From assembly GCA_900767885.1 (NCBI GenBank), contig CAAGAU010000006.1:59415-123414 (forward strand): a DNA stretch of 64,000 nt, given 5' to 3'. Each line of letters begins with the position of its first letter. Position 1 is the first letter of the stretch. Positions 43,903 to 52,158 of this stretch are shown piece after piece. The translations under genes were made by a program, and so were the position numbers. This DNA comes from Clostridia bacterium. GTDB lineage: Bacteria; Bacillota; Clostridia; Christensenellales; Borkfalkiaceae. A model generated the notes under the pieces. It ran no database searches. It was not told where the DNA came from and saw only the letters and a list, made by a program, of their open reading frames with translations.

Positions 43903-44511
43903 TTACTTTTCCTCCGAAAGTTTACCCTGCGCTATATCAACGGTTTTTTGTAAATTAGCGCGCATTTTTTCGGTAAGCGTTTCGTCCAGGGCGGAATTAA
44001 GTTTCTGTCCGTAATATTCTGAATAATCAAAAGGTTTACCGATATACAGTTCGTTACGGTGAAACGCTTTGAATTTTTTCTTTAAAGCAAAGGGAACTAC
44101 GGTTGCCTTTGCCATAAATGCAATCATCGCCGCGCCGCCTTTTACCTCTTGCAGTTCGTCGTTTACCTTGTTACGCGTACCCTCGGGAAAAATAGCGAGG
44201 ATATCTCCGCGTTTAATAACTTCGAGGCATCTCTTAACCGAAGCGAAGTCCGCTTTTTCTCTGTCTACGGGTATCGCGCCGAGAGTCGAGAAAAGTTTAG
44301 CTTTGAATTTACCCGAAAACCATTCCTTTTTAGCCATAAAGTATATTTTTTGCTTATATAGCGAAACGAGTACGATAGCGTCCGCTTTACCGTAGTGGTT
44401 GCAGATTATAACGTAATTCCCCTCTTTTGGTAAATTGTTTCTGCCTTTAATTTTCGGCATATAAAAAAGTTTGAAAAAAGGCAAAGCCAGAAATCTTATT
44501 AGTCTGTACAT
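43903..44511 (-). CDS. plsC: 1-acyl-sn-glycerol-3-phosphate acyltransferase (PlsC family)
   Basis: Membrane-associated acyltransferase making phosphatidic acid. The catalytic H(x4)D motif is NHYGKAD at about 37-43, and the glycerophosphate-binding motif is FPEGTRN near 112. The length of 202 aa is normal for the short PlsC forms. It starts within the last base of the cmk stop and ends 2 nt before ispH::S1. Confidence 0.93.
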   Translation of the reverse strand: MYRLIRFLALPFFKLFYMPKIKGRNNLPKEGNYVIICNHYGKADAIVLVSLYKQKIYFMAKKEWFSGKFKAKLFSTLGAIPVDREKADFASVKRCLEVIKRGDILAIFPEGTRNKVNDELQEVKGGAAMIAFMAKATVVPFALKKKFKAFHRNELYIGKPFDYSEYYGQKLNSALDETLTEKMRANLQKTVDIAQGKLSEEK

Positions 44512-45170
44512 TATTTTTCCTCTATAATTCCGAGAATTTTTGCCGCGACTTCATCTGCGGTTAATAGCGATGTATCTATAACTATCGCATCGTCGGCTTT
44601 TTTAAGCGGTGCAAAATCCCTGTGGCTGTCATTGTAGTCGCGGGTTTTAATCTCTTGCAATAGTTCGTTAAAATCTACTTTTTGTCCGCGTTCGAGCAAT
44701 TCTTTATAACGCCTTTGCGCCCTTATTTCGGGGTCGGCGGTTACGAAAAACTTGTATTTAGCATCAGGCAGCACGAACGAGCCTATATCTCTGCCGTCGA
44801 GAACGCAATTGCATTCTGCGGCGATTTTTCTTTGCATTTCCACCATTTTTAGTCTTACGCACTTTAACGCGGAAACTGCCGACGCGAGCATCGACACTTC
44901 GTTTTTACGGATTTCGGCAGAAACGTTTTTGCCGTCGAGTAAAGTAACCTGCCCGCCGTTTTCGTATTTTACTTTTATATCTATGTTATCGATTAAGGGT
45001 TTGACTTTTTCTTCGTCGCGGACGTCAACGCCTTCGTTAAGGCATTTAAGCGCGCAAGCGCGGTAAGTCGCGCCCGTATCGAGGTAAAGTATATCCAATT
45101 TTTTCGCTATAATTTTTGCGACGGTGCTTTTACCGCTGCCCGCAGGACCGTCCAAAGCGATATTTATCAT
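44511..45170 (-). CDS. cmk: Cytidylate kinase
   Basis: Phosphorylates CMP and dCMP. The P-loop is ALDGPAGSGKSTVAK at about 4-18. LDTGATYRACALKCL and the CMP-binding CNCVLDGRDIGSFVLPDA are family hallmarks. Arg residues of the lid lie in QRRYKELLERG. The length of 219 aa is normal. It sits between a flavoprotein gene and plsC in the long operon. Confidence 0.97.
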   Translation of the reverse strand: MINIALDGPAGSGKSTVAKIIAKKLDILYLDTGATYRACALKCLNEGVDVRDEEKVKPLIDNIDIKVKYENGGQVTLLDGKNVSAEIRKNEVSMLASAVSALKCVRLKMVEMQRKIAAECNCVLDGRDIGSFVLPDAKYKFFVTADPEIRAQRRYKELLERGQKVDFNELLQEIKTRDYNDSHRDFAPLKKADDAIVIDTSLLTADEVAAKILGIIEEK

Positions 45171-45176
45171 AACAAA

Positions 45177-46400
45177 CTATTCCTCCGTGGAACTTCCCGC
45201 AACGAAAGCCGTACAAGCCGCCGCGGTTATATTAAAGCCGCCCGTTAAAGCGTCGATATCCAGAACTTCGCCCGCAAAATACAAGCCTTTGATTTTTTTG
45301 CTTTCCATTGTGGACGGGTTAATCTCTTTTACCGAAACGCCGCCGCTCGTAACTATCGCTTCGGAAACGCCGCGGAGCGAGGTGGGGTAAAATTTAAGAT
45401 TTTTAATCGTGTGGACGAGTTTTTTTCTGTCCTCGCGTGATAAAGTCGAATTTTTGGTTTCACCGCTTATTCCGGCAGCTTTTAAAGCGAGCGGAATAAA
45501 CGCTTTTAAAAGCAGATCGTCGAGCGAATTTTTAACCGCTCTGCCCTTGAATTTTTCAAAATCGCGAAGAATACGTGCGTCGAGTTGCTCTTCGGTAAGC
45601 GCGGGCTTTAAATCGAGAGTAAAAACCACGCTTTTCAAATCTTTTCGGTTTAAATAACTCGATGCTGAAATAACTATCGGACCGGACATACCGAAATGAG
45701 TAAACAACGCCTCGCCGAACGCCGTATAAACGACTTTTCCATTAAATTCGGCGGTAAAACTCACGTTTTTCAGGGATATACCCTGTAAAGGCTTAAAATC
45801 GTCCCCTTTAAGATTAAACCCGCAAAGCGCGGCAACCGGCGGAACTACGGCAATGCCCAGGTCGGCGGCGAATTTATACCCGTCGCCCGTCGAACCCGTA
45901 GAGGGATAACTCAAACCGCCCGTGCAAACTATTACTCTGTTTGCTTTATACTCGCTTTTATCGGTCGTAACGCCCGTAATTTTGCCGTTCGCGGCGTTGA
46001 TTTTCAAAACTTTTTCGTTGAGTTTTATTTCTACGCCCGCTTGTTTACAATACTTTTCAAGACAAGCGGTAATATCGCTCGCCTTGTCGCTTAAAGGAAA
46101 GACTCTGTTTCCGCGTTCGATTTTTAAGGGTACTTTTTCGTTTAAAAACTTGTAGAACTCGCTCGGCGGAAATTTATATACCGCGCTAGTCAAAAATTTG
46201 GGATTGGTAACTACGTTTTCGAGAAATTCTCTTTCGTCGCAATCGTTGGTAACGTTACACCTGCCCTTGCCCGTGATATAGAGTTTTTTGCCGAGTTTTT
46301 CGTTTTTTTCTATCAAAACGACTTTATCGCCGTTTTTTGCGGAAAAATAAGCGGAAATAAGACCCGCTGCGCCTCCGCCGACAACTATCGTAACGTTCAC
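45177..46400 (-). CDS. FAD-dependent oxidoreductase (HI0933/BaiN-like)
   Basis: A 407-aa flavoprotein with an N-terminal Rossmann FAD site VGGGAAGLISAYFSA (about 7-21) and the HI0933 signature KLGKKLYITGKGRCNVTN. The C-terminal end, FAGEVLDIDALTGGFNITAA, closes the FAD pocket. BaiN, a relative, was proposed to act on bile acids, but most members have unknown substrates and are found next to cmk. It overlaps surE by 4 nt. Confidence 0.93.
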   Translation of the reverse strand: MNVTIVVGGGAAGLISAYFSAKNGDKVVLIEKNEKLGKKLYITGKGRCNVTNDCDEREFLENVVTNPKFLTSAVYKFPPSEFYKFLNEKVPLKIERGNRVFPLSDKASDITACLEKYCKQAGVEIKLNEKVLKINAANGKITGVTTDKSEYKANRVIVCTGGLSYPSTGSTGDGYKFAADLGIAVVPPVAALCGFNLKGDDFKPLQGISLKNVSFTAEFNGKVVYTAFGEALFTHFGMSGPIVISASSYLNRKDLKSVVFTLDLKPALTEEQLDARILRDFEKFKGRAVKNSLDDLLLKAFIPLALKAAGISGETKNSTLSREDRKKLVHTIKNLKFYPTSLRGVSEAIVTSGGVSVKEINPSTMESKKIKGLYFAGEVLDIDALTGGFNITAAACTAFVAGSSTEE

Positions 46401-47125
46401 GGTTTTACATCTCCGAATTTACTCATAGCCTCGTAATCCGTTCTGTCGTAAAGCACGGGCGTTACGGTAACGAAACCTTGACGGGATAAATACACGTCGC
46501 TCGTTTCGTCGTCGTCGAAATCCGTAGGTTCGCCTTCGAGTTTGTAAGTTCCGTCGGCGTTTTTAACGTATTCGTCCGAATATTTTTGTACGCCTATATG
46601 CGCCGCCTTAACGCCTTTGGGAGCAAAGTTCGGCAAGTTCACGTTAAGCGCGTATTTGTCGGAAGATTTTTTATACAGATCATCGAATATTTCACGCAAA
46701 GCGGCGGCGTTTGCGGCAAAATCGAAATCGGCGCGCGCCACGTTTGAAAAGGCTATGGATTTAAGTCCGAAAAAGTTAGCCTCAATCGCCGCCGCAACCG
46801 TTCCCGAATATTGTATGTCGCTGCCGAGATTATTGCCCTTATTTATACCCGAACAAACGAGATCGAAAGCGTTTTCGCCGAAATAATGCAGCGCGAATTT
46901 CACGCAGTCTGCGGGAGTGCCGTCTATATCGTACGATCTGAATTTATCGGAAATATCTGCTTGCTTAAAAGTAAGACTGCGCGAGATAGTCAAAGAATGA
47001 GAAAATGCCGAACGGTTTCCGTCCGGCGCGACTACCGTAACTTCGTGTTTTTCGGCGAGAGTTTCGGCAAGGACTTTTATGCCCTCGCTGAAAACTCCGT
47101 CGTCGTTAGTTACGAGTATCCTCAT
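46397..47125 (-). CDS. surE: 5'/3'-nucleotidase SurE
   Basis: Metal-dependent phosphatase acting on nucleoside monophosphates. It begins with ILVTNDDGVFSEGI, which holds the acidic metal site, followed by VVAPDGNRSAFSHSLT and SGINKGNNLGSDIQYSGTV, all diagnostic. The length of 242 aa is normal. It overlaps both oadA and the flavoprotein gene by 4 nt. Confidence 0.97.
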   Translation of the reverse strand: MRILVTNDDGVFSEGIKVLAETLAEKHEVTVVAPDGNRSAFSHSLTISRSLTFKQADISDKFRSYDIDGTPADCVKFALHYFGENAFDLVCSGINKGNNLGSDIQYSGTVAAAIEANFFGLKSIAFSNVARADFDFAANAAALREIFDDLYKKSSDKYALNVNLPNFAPKGVKAAHIGVQKYSDEYVKNADGTYKLEGEPTDFDDDETSDVYLSRQGFVTVTPVLYDRTDYEAMSKFGDVKP

Positions 47126-48525
47126 ACGGGATAAACCCCGTCTTTATTTTCAGCCATATCTTTATCTACGGCTTGCTTGTTAGCCATACGCCATTTAAAG
47201 AAGTTTACCGCAACCTCGTTGAAGAGCGCGTAAGAAAGTACGTCCTCTTCCTGCGTGTAATACTCTTTCATTTCAGACTTATACTTCTCGTACTCGGGCG
47301 CGATAAGATCGGCGGGACGACAAGTAACAATCTTTTCGTCGCCAACTATTTTTTTAACGACTTCCGCGTCGGGTTCGGCGGGTAACTTGCCGTATTCGCC
47401 TTTAAGCAGGTTCTTGAATTCCTTGGTAACCATCTTGTATCTTTCGCCGCTTAAAACGTTCAATACGGCTTGCGTACCTACTATCTGACTCGAAGGAGTT
47501 ACGAGCGGAGGATAGCCGCAATCTTTTCTTACGTTGGGTACTTCGGCTAAAACTTCGTCCAACTTATCGAGTTTACCCTGCTGTTTGAGTTGGTTCATAA
47601 GGTTGGAAAGCATTCCGCCCGGAACTTGATAAATAAGCGTATTTACGTTTATCTTTCTTACGTTGGGGTTAAGCGTTCCCGCCTTTTCGAGTTCGTCCGC
47701 AACCTTTTTGAAGTGGTTGTTGATAGGTACGAGTTTGTTAAGGTCAATGCCCGTATCGTACTGCGTACCTTTTAAAGTCGCAACGAGCGGTTCGGTCGCG
47801 GGTTGAGAAGTACCGTTGCCGAGTGCCGAAAGCGCGGTGTCTACTATATCGCAACCCGCCTCTATCGCTTTAAGGTTTATCATATCGCCCGTACCGGTCG
47901 TGTTATGCGTGTGCAGATGAACTTTCGTTTCGGGTTTCAAAATCGCTTTAATACCCTTTACGAGGTCGTAAGCGGTATACGGCAACAATAAGTTTGCCAT
48001 ATCCTTTATACAAATATTATCCGCACCCATATCTTCGAGGGTTTTTGCGAGTTTTATAAAGTACTCGTTTGTGTGAACGGGACTCGTAGTGTAGCAAATA
48101 GTCGCCTCGCACACGCCGCCGTACTTTTTAATGGCTTTCATAGCGGTTTCGAGGTTTCTCACGTCGTTGAGTGCGTCGAAAACTCTTATAATCTTAACGC
48201 CGTTTTTGATGGAATATTCAACGAATTTTTCCACAACGTCGTCGCTGTAATGTTTGTAGCCGAGCAGGTTCTGTCCGCGCAACAACATTTGAATGGGAGT
48301 TTTTTTAAGGTGGCTTTTAATAACGCGCAACCTTTCCCACGGATCTTCGTTCAAAAAACGCATACAGGAATCGAAAGTCGCCCCGCCCCACGCCTCGAGA
48401 GAATAGTAACCTATTTCGTCGAGTTGGTCGAGTACGGGCAACATCTGCTCCAAAGTCATACGCGTAGCGGCCTGCGACTGGTGCGCGTCCCTCAATATAG
48501 TATCAGTTATCATTACTTTAGACAT
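47122..48525 (-). CDS. oadA: Oxaloacetate decarboxylase alpha / pyruvate carboxylase carboxyltransferase subunit (no biotin domain)
   Basis: TIM-barrel carboxyltransferase of the OadA and PycB type, moving carboxyl between oxaloacetate and biotin. DTILRDAHQSQAATRM holds the metal-binding Asp, and GQNLLGYKHYSDDVVEKF and HLHTHNTTG supply the His ligands. It ends at 467 aa without the biotinyl domain that OadA often carries; a separate biotin carrier gene is upstream in the operon. Start after a TAAGGAG site. Confidence 0.94.
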   Translation of the reverse strand: MSKVMITDTILRDAHQSQAATRMTLEQMLPVLDQLDEIGYYSLEAWGGATFDSCMRFLNEDPWERLRVIKSHLKKTPIQMLLRGQNLLGYKHYSDDVVEKFVEYSIKNGVKIIRVFDALNDVRNLETAMKAIKKYGGVCEATICYTTSPVHTNEYFIKLAKTLEDMGADNICIKDMANLLLPYTAYDLVKGIKAILKPETKVHLHTHNTTGTGDMINLKAIEAGCDIVDTALSALGNGTSQPATEPLVATLKGTQYDTGIDLNKLVPINNHFKKVADELEKAGTLNPNVRKINVNTLIYQVPGGMLSNLMNQLKQQGKLDKLDEVLAEVPNVRKDCGYPPLVTPSSQIVGTQAVLNVLSGERYKMVTKEFKNLLKGEYGKLPAEPDAEVVKKIVGDEKIVTCRPADLIAPEYEKYKSEMKEYYTQEEDVLSYALFNEVAVNFFKWRMANKQAVDKDMAENKDGVYPV

Positions 48526-48540
48526 AATTTATCTCCTTAA

Positions 48541-49917
48541 TTAACCGAAAAGCGCAAGCAACACGCCCGCCGCTATTGCCGAGCCTATAACGCCGGCGAC
48601 GTTGGGACCCATTGCGTGCATAAGCAAGTGATTGTCGGGATCGGATTCCCTGCCCACGTCTTGCGAGATTCTCGCCGCCATAGGAACTGCGGAAACGCCT
48701 GCCGAACCGATAAGCGGATTGATCTGACCGTGAGTAAGTTTGCACATAAGTTTTGCAACCAAAAGACCGCCGACCGTACCCATACAGAAAGCGAACAAAC
48801 CAAGACAGATTATTCCGAGCGTCTGAACGGAAAGGAACAACGAACCAGTTGCCTTCGAACCGACCATTACGCCGAGGAAAATAGTAACGGTGTTCATAAG
48901 TCCGCCTTGCGCGGTGTCTACAAGTCTGCCGCATACGCCCGACTCTTTTAAGAGGTTACCGAGCATAAGCATACCCAAAAGCGGCATTGCGTCGGGCAAA
49001 AGCAGTCCGACGATAAACGAAACGATTATCGGGAAAGCGATTTTTTCAAATTTGCTTACCTTACGAAGTTGTTTCATTTTAATCTTGCGTTCTTCCTTGG
49101 TGGTGAGCGCGCGCATTATCGGCTTTTGAATTATGGGTATAAGCGCCATATAGGAATACGCCGAAATCGCTATCGCAGGAAGAAGATGTTCCGCAAGTTT
49201 TTTGGTTACGTAAATAGCCGTAGGACCGTCCGCACCGCCGATAATCGCTATCGCCGCAGCTTCAGCCTCGGAAAAGTTAAATATGCAAAGCGCGCCGAAA
49301 TACGTAATAAATATACCTAACTGTGCCGCCGCGCCTATAATCATACTCTTGGGGTTTGCAATCAACGGACCGAAATCGGTCATCGCGCCTATACCCAAAA
49401 AGATAATCGGGGGGAATATTACCCAGTCTACGCCTTTGTATATGTAGTAGAACAAACCGAAATCTCTTATAACCTGTTCCGAAGATATAGTCATTGCGGT
49501 ATAATTTCTGCCCGCAACTTCATAGCCGTTCTTTATAAGTTCGGTTAATTGTTCTATGGTGGCGTCGGGTCGAGCAAATAATTCGCGAAGTTCGGCAAGC
49601 GTTCCTCGCGCAACCTCGATATTAGTAGCGTTTTCGGTAATAACGTAACCTTTCGTTCCGAAAAGAACGTGATACACACCGGGAATGTTTACTATAAACA
49701 TACCGAACGCTATGGGGAGGAGCAAAAGCGGCTCGAACTTTTTGACTATGGCAAGATAGAACAAAACGCAGGCGATAAGCACCATTACAAGGTTTTGCCA
49801 ACCGTAAGTGGTGAAATTCGCCACGAGATCGTAAATACCCGTGCTCTCCCACAAATTATTAAGCGACGTAACGATACTTTCGCCCATGCCGTCGCATAAG
49901 TTAGTAAGTAAAGCCAT
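48541..49917 (-). CDS. oadB: Sodium ion-translocating decarboxylase, beta subunit
   Basis: Integral membrane subunit that decarboxylates carboxybiotin and exports Na+. It has many hydrophobic helices; the conserved Asp region is IGGADGPTAIYVTK near 220, and late segments include GSAGVSAVPMAARISQ with LLMHAMGPNVAGVIGSAIAAG at the end. The N-terminal part carries an extra soluble loop of about 55 residues (roughly 98-155) relative to the shortest relatives, lengthening it to 458 aa. OadB, GcdB and MmdB cannot be told apart by sequence alone. Confidence 0.95.
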   Translation of the reverse strand: MALLTNLCDGMGESIVTSLNNLWESTGIYDLVANFTTYGWQNLVMVLIACVLFYLAIVKKFEPLLLLPIAFGMFIVNIPGVYHVLFGTKGYVITENATNIEVARGTLAELRELFARPDATIEQLTELIKNGYEVAGRNYTAMTISSEQVIRDFGLFYYIYKGVDWVIFPPIIFLGIGAMTDFGPLIANPKSMIIGAAAQLGIFITYFGALCIFNFSEAEAAAIAIIGGADGPTAIYVTKKLAEHLLPAIAISAYSYMALIPIIQKPIMRALTTKEERKIKMKQLRKVSKFEKIAFPIIVSFIVGLLLPDAMPLLGMLMLGNLLKESGVCGRLVDTAQGGLMNTVTIFLGVMVGSKATGSLFLSVQTLGIICLGLFAFCMGTVGGLLVAKLMCKLTHGQINPLIGSAGVSAVPMAARISQDVGRESDPDNHLLMHAMGPNVAGVIGSAIAAGVLLALFG

Positions 49918-49928
49918 TTGGTTGCTCC

Positions 49929-50303
49929 TTAACCTACAACCGCCATAAGCGTGCCGGTATCGACGTTGGTGCCTTTGGTTACTTTATACGATATTTTTCC
50001 GTCGCAAGGCGCGGTAATGTCGTTATCCATCTTCATCGCCTCGAGTATAAGTATAACGTCGCCTTTCTTAACGGTTGCGCCCTCTTCAACCGAAAGACCT
50101 TTTATAAGTCCCGGCATGGGAGCGTTTATCTTAGTTCCGTTGGTTACCGTCGGAGCAGCCGCTTTGGGTGCGCTTGCGGGTTTTACTTCCGCTTTTGCGG
50201 GAGCGGCCTCGATTATTACGGGAGCAACGCTCTCGGTTGCGCCTACTTCTTCTACCCCTACCTGATAAGTTTTACCGTCTATAGTTACTACGAAATTACG
50301 CAT
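49929..50303 (-). CDS. Biotin carboxyl carrier protein of the decarboxylase complex
   Basis: A 124-aa protein with a flexible Ala/Pro/Lys-rich linker (about 38-58) and a C-terminal biotinyl domain containing LEAMKMDND, whose Lys is biotinylated. It resembles GcdC and MmdC, and the 1.3S subunit of transcarboxylase. It lies between the gamma and beta subunit genes and should serve both carboxyltransferase subunits encoded in the operon. Confidence 0.95.
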   Translation of the reverse strand: MRNFVVTIDGKTYQVGVEEVGATESVAPVIIEAAPAKAEVKPASAPKAAAPTVTNGTKINAPMPGLIKGLSVEEGATVKKGDVILILEAMKMDNDITAPCDGKISYKVTKGTNVDTGTLMAVVG

Positions 50304-50323
50304 TTTATTTACTCCTTAAAAAG

Positions 50324-50653
50324 TTATTTTATTCTTTTAATACGTCTTACGACGAATTCATTTTTAGTTTTGCCCGAATCGGCTATGCATGCCGTTGTTA
50401 CGGCGGCGATTATAGCAAGTTTTATATCGAGAGGAATATCGCCCTCGTCGGCAGTTACCGTGGCGGGTTGCACCTCTTCGACTTTTTCCTCATTCGGTTT
50501 TTTATCGCTTTTAGACGAAATCGCTTTACCTACGAGCGATACGCAAATAACGAGTACCGCCATACCGAGGAAAGTAACCGCCATACCGAGCAGGAACGTA
50601 AATAAACCCGTCTGAACGTTAGTCATTCCTTCAAGCAATAAATTATTCAGCAT
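50324..50653 (-). CDS. Sodium pump decarboxylase, gamma subunit (OadG family)
   Basis: A 109-aa protein with one N-terminal transmembrane helix (about 17-43), then a Lys/Glu/Pro linker and a short C-terminal segment with AIIAAVTTACIADSG. OadG or MmdD subunits anchor and stabilise the complex. It is placed between the carboxyltransferase and biotin carrier genes, which supports the call despite low sequence conservation. Confidence 0.88.
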   Translation of the reverse strand: MLNNLLLEGMTNVQTGLFTFLLGMAVTFLGMAVLVICVSLVGKAISSKSDKKPNEEKVEEVQPATVTADEGDIPLDIKLAIIAAVTTACIADSGKTKNEFVVRRIKRIK

Positions 50654-50657
50654 CTTA

Positions 50658-52040
50658 TTACCTCACTATGGTCTGAAGAGCGGAAATAACGTATTGACGA
50701 ACGAAACGCGGCTCGATAATATTGTCTATATAACCGTTCTTCGCGGCGTTTACGGGGTCTGCGTTTTCGTCGGAATATCTTTCTTCGAGTTCGGCAATTT
50801 TATCTTCTCTCACTTCGCCGAAAGCGGCAGAGCAAGCCGCGCCGTCGAACAAACCGATTTTTGCGGTTGCGAACGCGTAAGAATAGTCTACTCCGCCCGA
50901 CTTAGCCGCAAACAAAGTATAACCGAGACCTATCGCCTTGCCGTATACGACCGAAAGCCTTTCCGCCTCGGAAAGTTTACGAGCGAGCGAATAAACGTTT
51001 TTGAGTATAAGCGAATTGCTCGTTTGAAGATCGGTTTTAAGACCGAGAGTGTTTACGAAATTAACTACGGGTAAGCCGTTTTCGTTTGCATAAGATACGA
51101 ATTCGTCTATTTTGGCAACATTCTCGTTGTCGAGTTCAACGCCTTTTTCTTCACCCGCAAAAACTATCGCCGCAACGCTCATACCGCCTATTCTGCCTAT
51201 ACCCGTTCTCACCTCGGGGCGATAGCCTGCGTTCATTTCAATAAATTTACCGTTATCGAAAGTCGCTTTGATTAAGCAATCGGAGCAAAGCGCCTCGTCG
51301 AGTTTAGCCGCGTCGCGATTGAAATCGTCGTCGGTATCGACTATAAGCGGCGAGTAATCGGGCAACACCGAAAGAATATCGGTAATCCCGGTTTTTACCT
51401 GGGCTATATCTTCCGCCGCGAAAGTCGTAATCGAGTTATATTTCGTTGCGGAACTGCCCGCAACTTCCTCGTCCGAAAGTTTCTTACCCGACTTTGCGGA
51501 AATCACGAGCGGACTTGCGTAAGCCGCACGACTTTCTTTAAGCATAAAGTTGTAGTCGGCTCCGGCTGCCAGAATCGCGAACGAGCCGTAAAGTTTACCG
51601 CTTACTACCGAGAACTGCGGAACGTTGCCTTTAAGCGCGACGGACGCGTTTATAACTTCCGCCATCCCCTCTAAAACGTTTACGCCCTCGCCGACCGATA
51701 CGCCGAGCGAATCGAACAGATAAATCACGGGGTAACCCGTTTTCGCCGCTTTTTCAAGACATTTTACGATTTTCGCGCAGTTCGCCCTGCTCACGCCGCC
51801 GGAAAGTACTTTTACGTTCTGAGCGACCACGTAAACTGGCGTGGAATCTATCGTGGCGTAACCCGTAACGACACCTTCGCCGTTAGCGTCCTCGCCGTAA
51901 AATTCGTTGCGGGAGAAACTGTAAGCGTCGAGTTCAACAAAACTCTCGCTATCCGTTAAAGATGAAATCTTTTCTCTTATTTCGCGCGAAACGCCTAATA
52001 ATTCGGCTCTGCGCGACTTCAATAATTCGATTTTATCCAT
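50658..52040 (-). CDS. Divergent acyl-CoA-type carboxyltransferase (MmdA/12S-like)
   Basis: A crotonase-fold carboxyltransferase pair of 460 aa. The first half contains GEGVVTGYATIDSTPVYVVAQN and VSVGEGVNVLEGMAE, the second GRIGGMSVAAIVFAG and KAIGLGYTLFAAKSGG with ATAKIGLFDGAACSAAFG. This matches the general MmdA, PccB and 12S layout, but the usual GGYG and MGPEGA motifs are altered and it is about 50 residues short. The acyl-CoA substrate is therefore uncertain. The start at 52040 is set by GGAGGAG. First gene of the operon. Confidence 0.85.
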   Translation of the reverse strand: MDKIELLKSRRAELLGVSREIREKISSLTDSESFVELDAYSFSRNEFYGEDANGEGVVTGYATIDSTPVYVVAQNVKVLSGGVSRANCAKIVKCLEKAAKTGYPVIYLFDSLGVSVGEGVNVLEGMAEVINASVALKGNVPQFSVVSGKLYGSFAILAAGADYNFMLKESRAAYASPLVISAKSGKKLSDEEVAGSSATKYNSITTFAAEDIAQVKTGITDILSVLPDYSPLIVDTDDDFNRDAAKLDEALCSDCLIKATFDNGKFIEMNAGYRPEVRTGIGRIGGMSVAAIVFAGEEKGVELDNENVAKIDEFVSYANENGLPVVNFVNTLGLKTDLQTSNSLILKNVYSLARKLSEAERLSVVYGKAIGLGYTLFAAKSGGVDYSYAFATAKIGLFDGAACSAAFGEVREDKIAELEERYSDENADPVNAAKNGYIDNIIEPRFVRQYVISALQTIVR

Positions 52041-52073
52041 AAACTCCTCCATTTTAATTTTATTTACTTCAAT

Positions 52074-52102
52074 ATTATATAATATTCGGCAAAAAAACGC
52101 AA
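52074..52102 (-). promoter_or_regulatory. Promoter of the decarboxylase operon
   Basis: Minus strand: TTGCGT (52097-52102), 17-nt spacer, consensus TATAAT (52074-52079). The galT terminator ends immediately upstream. Confidence 0.82.
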
Positions 52103-52103
52103 G

Positions 52104-52130
52104 AAAAAAGACGCATTTTTTTGCGCCTTT
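52104..52130 (-). terminator. Terminator after galT
   Basis: Minus strand AAAGGCGCA AAAAAA TGCGTCTTT forms a stem with one G-U pair, followed by a T run, 30 nt past the galT stop. Confidence 0.72.
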
Positions 52131-52158
52131 ATTTCTGAGTATTTACATTATATTTCAA

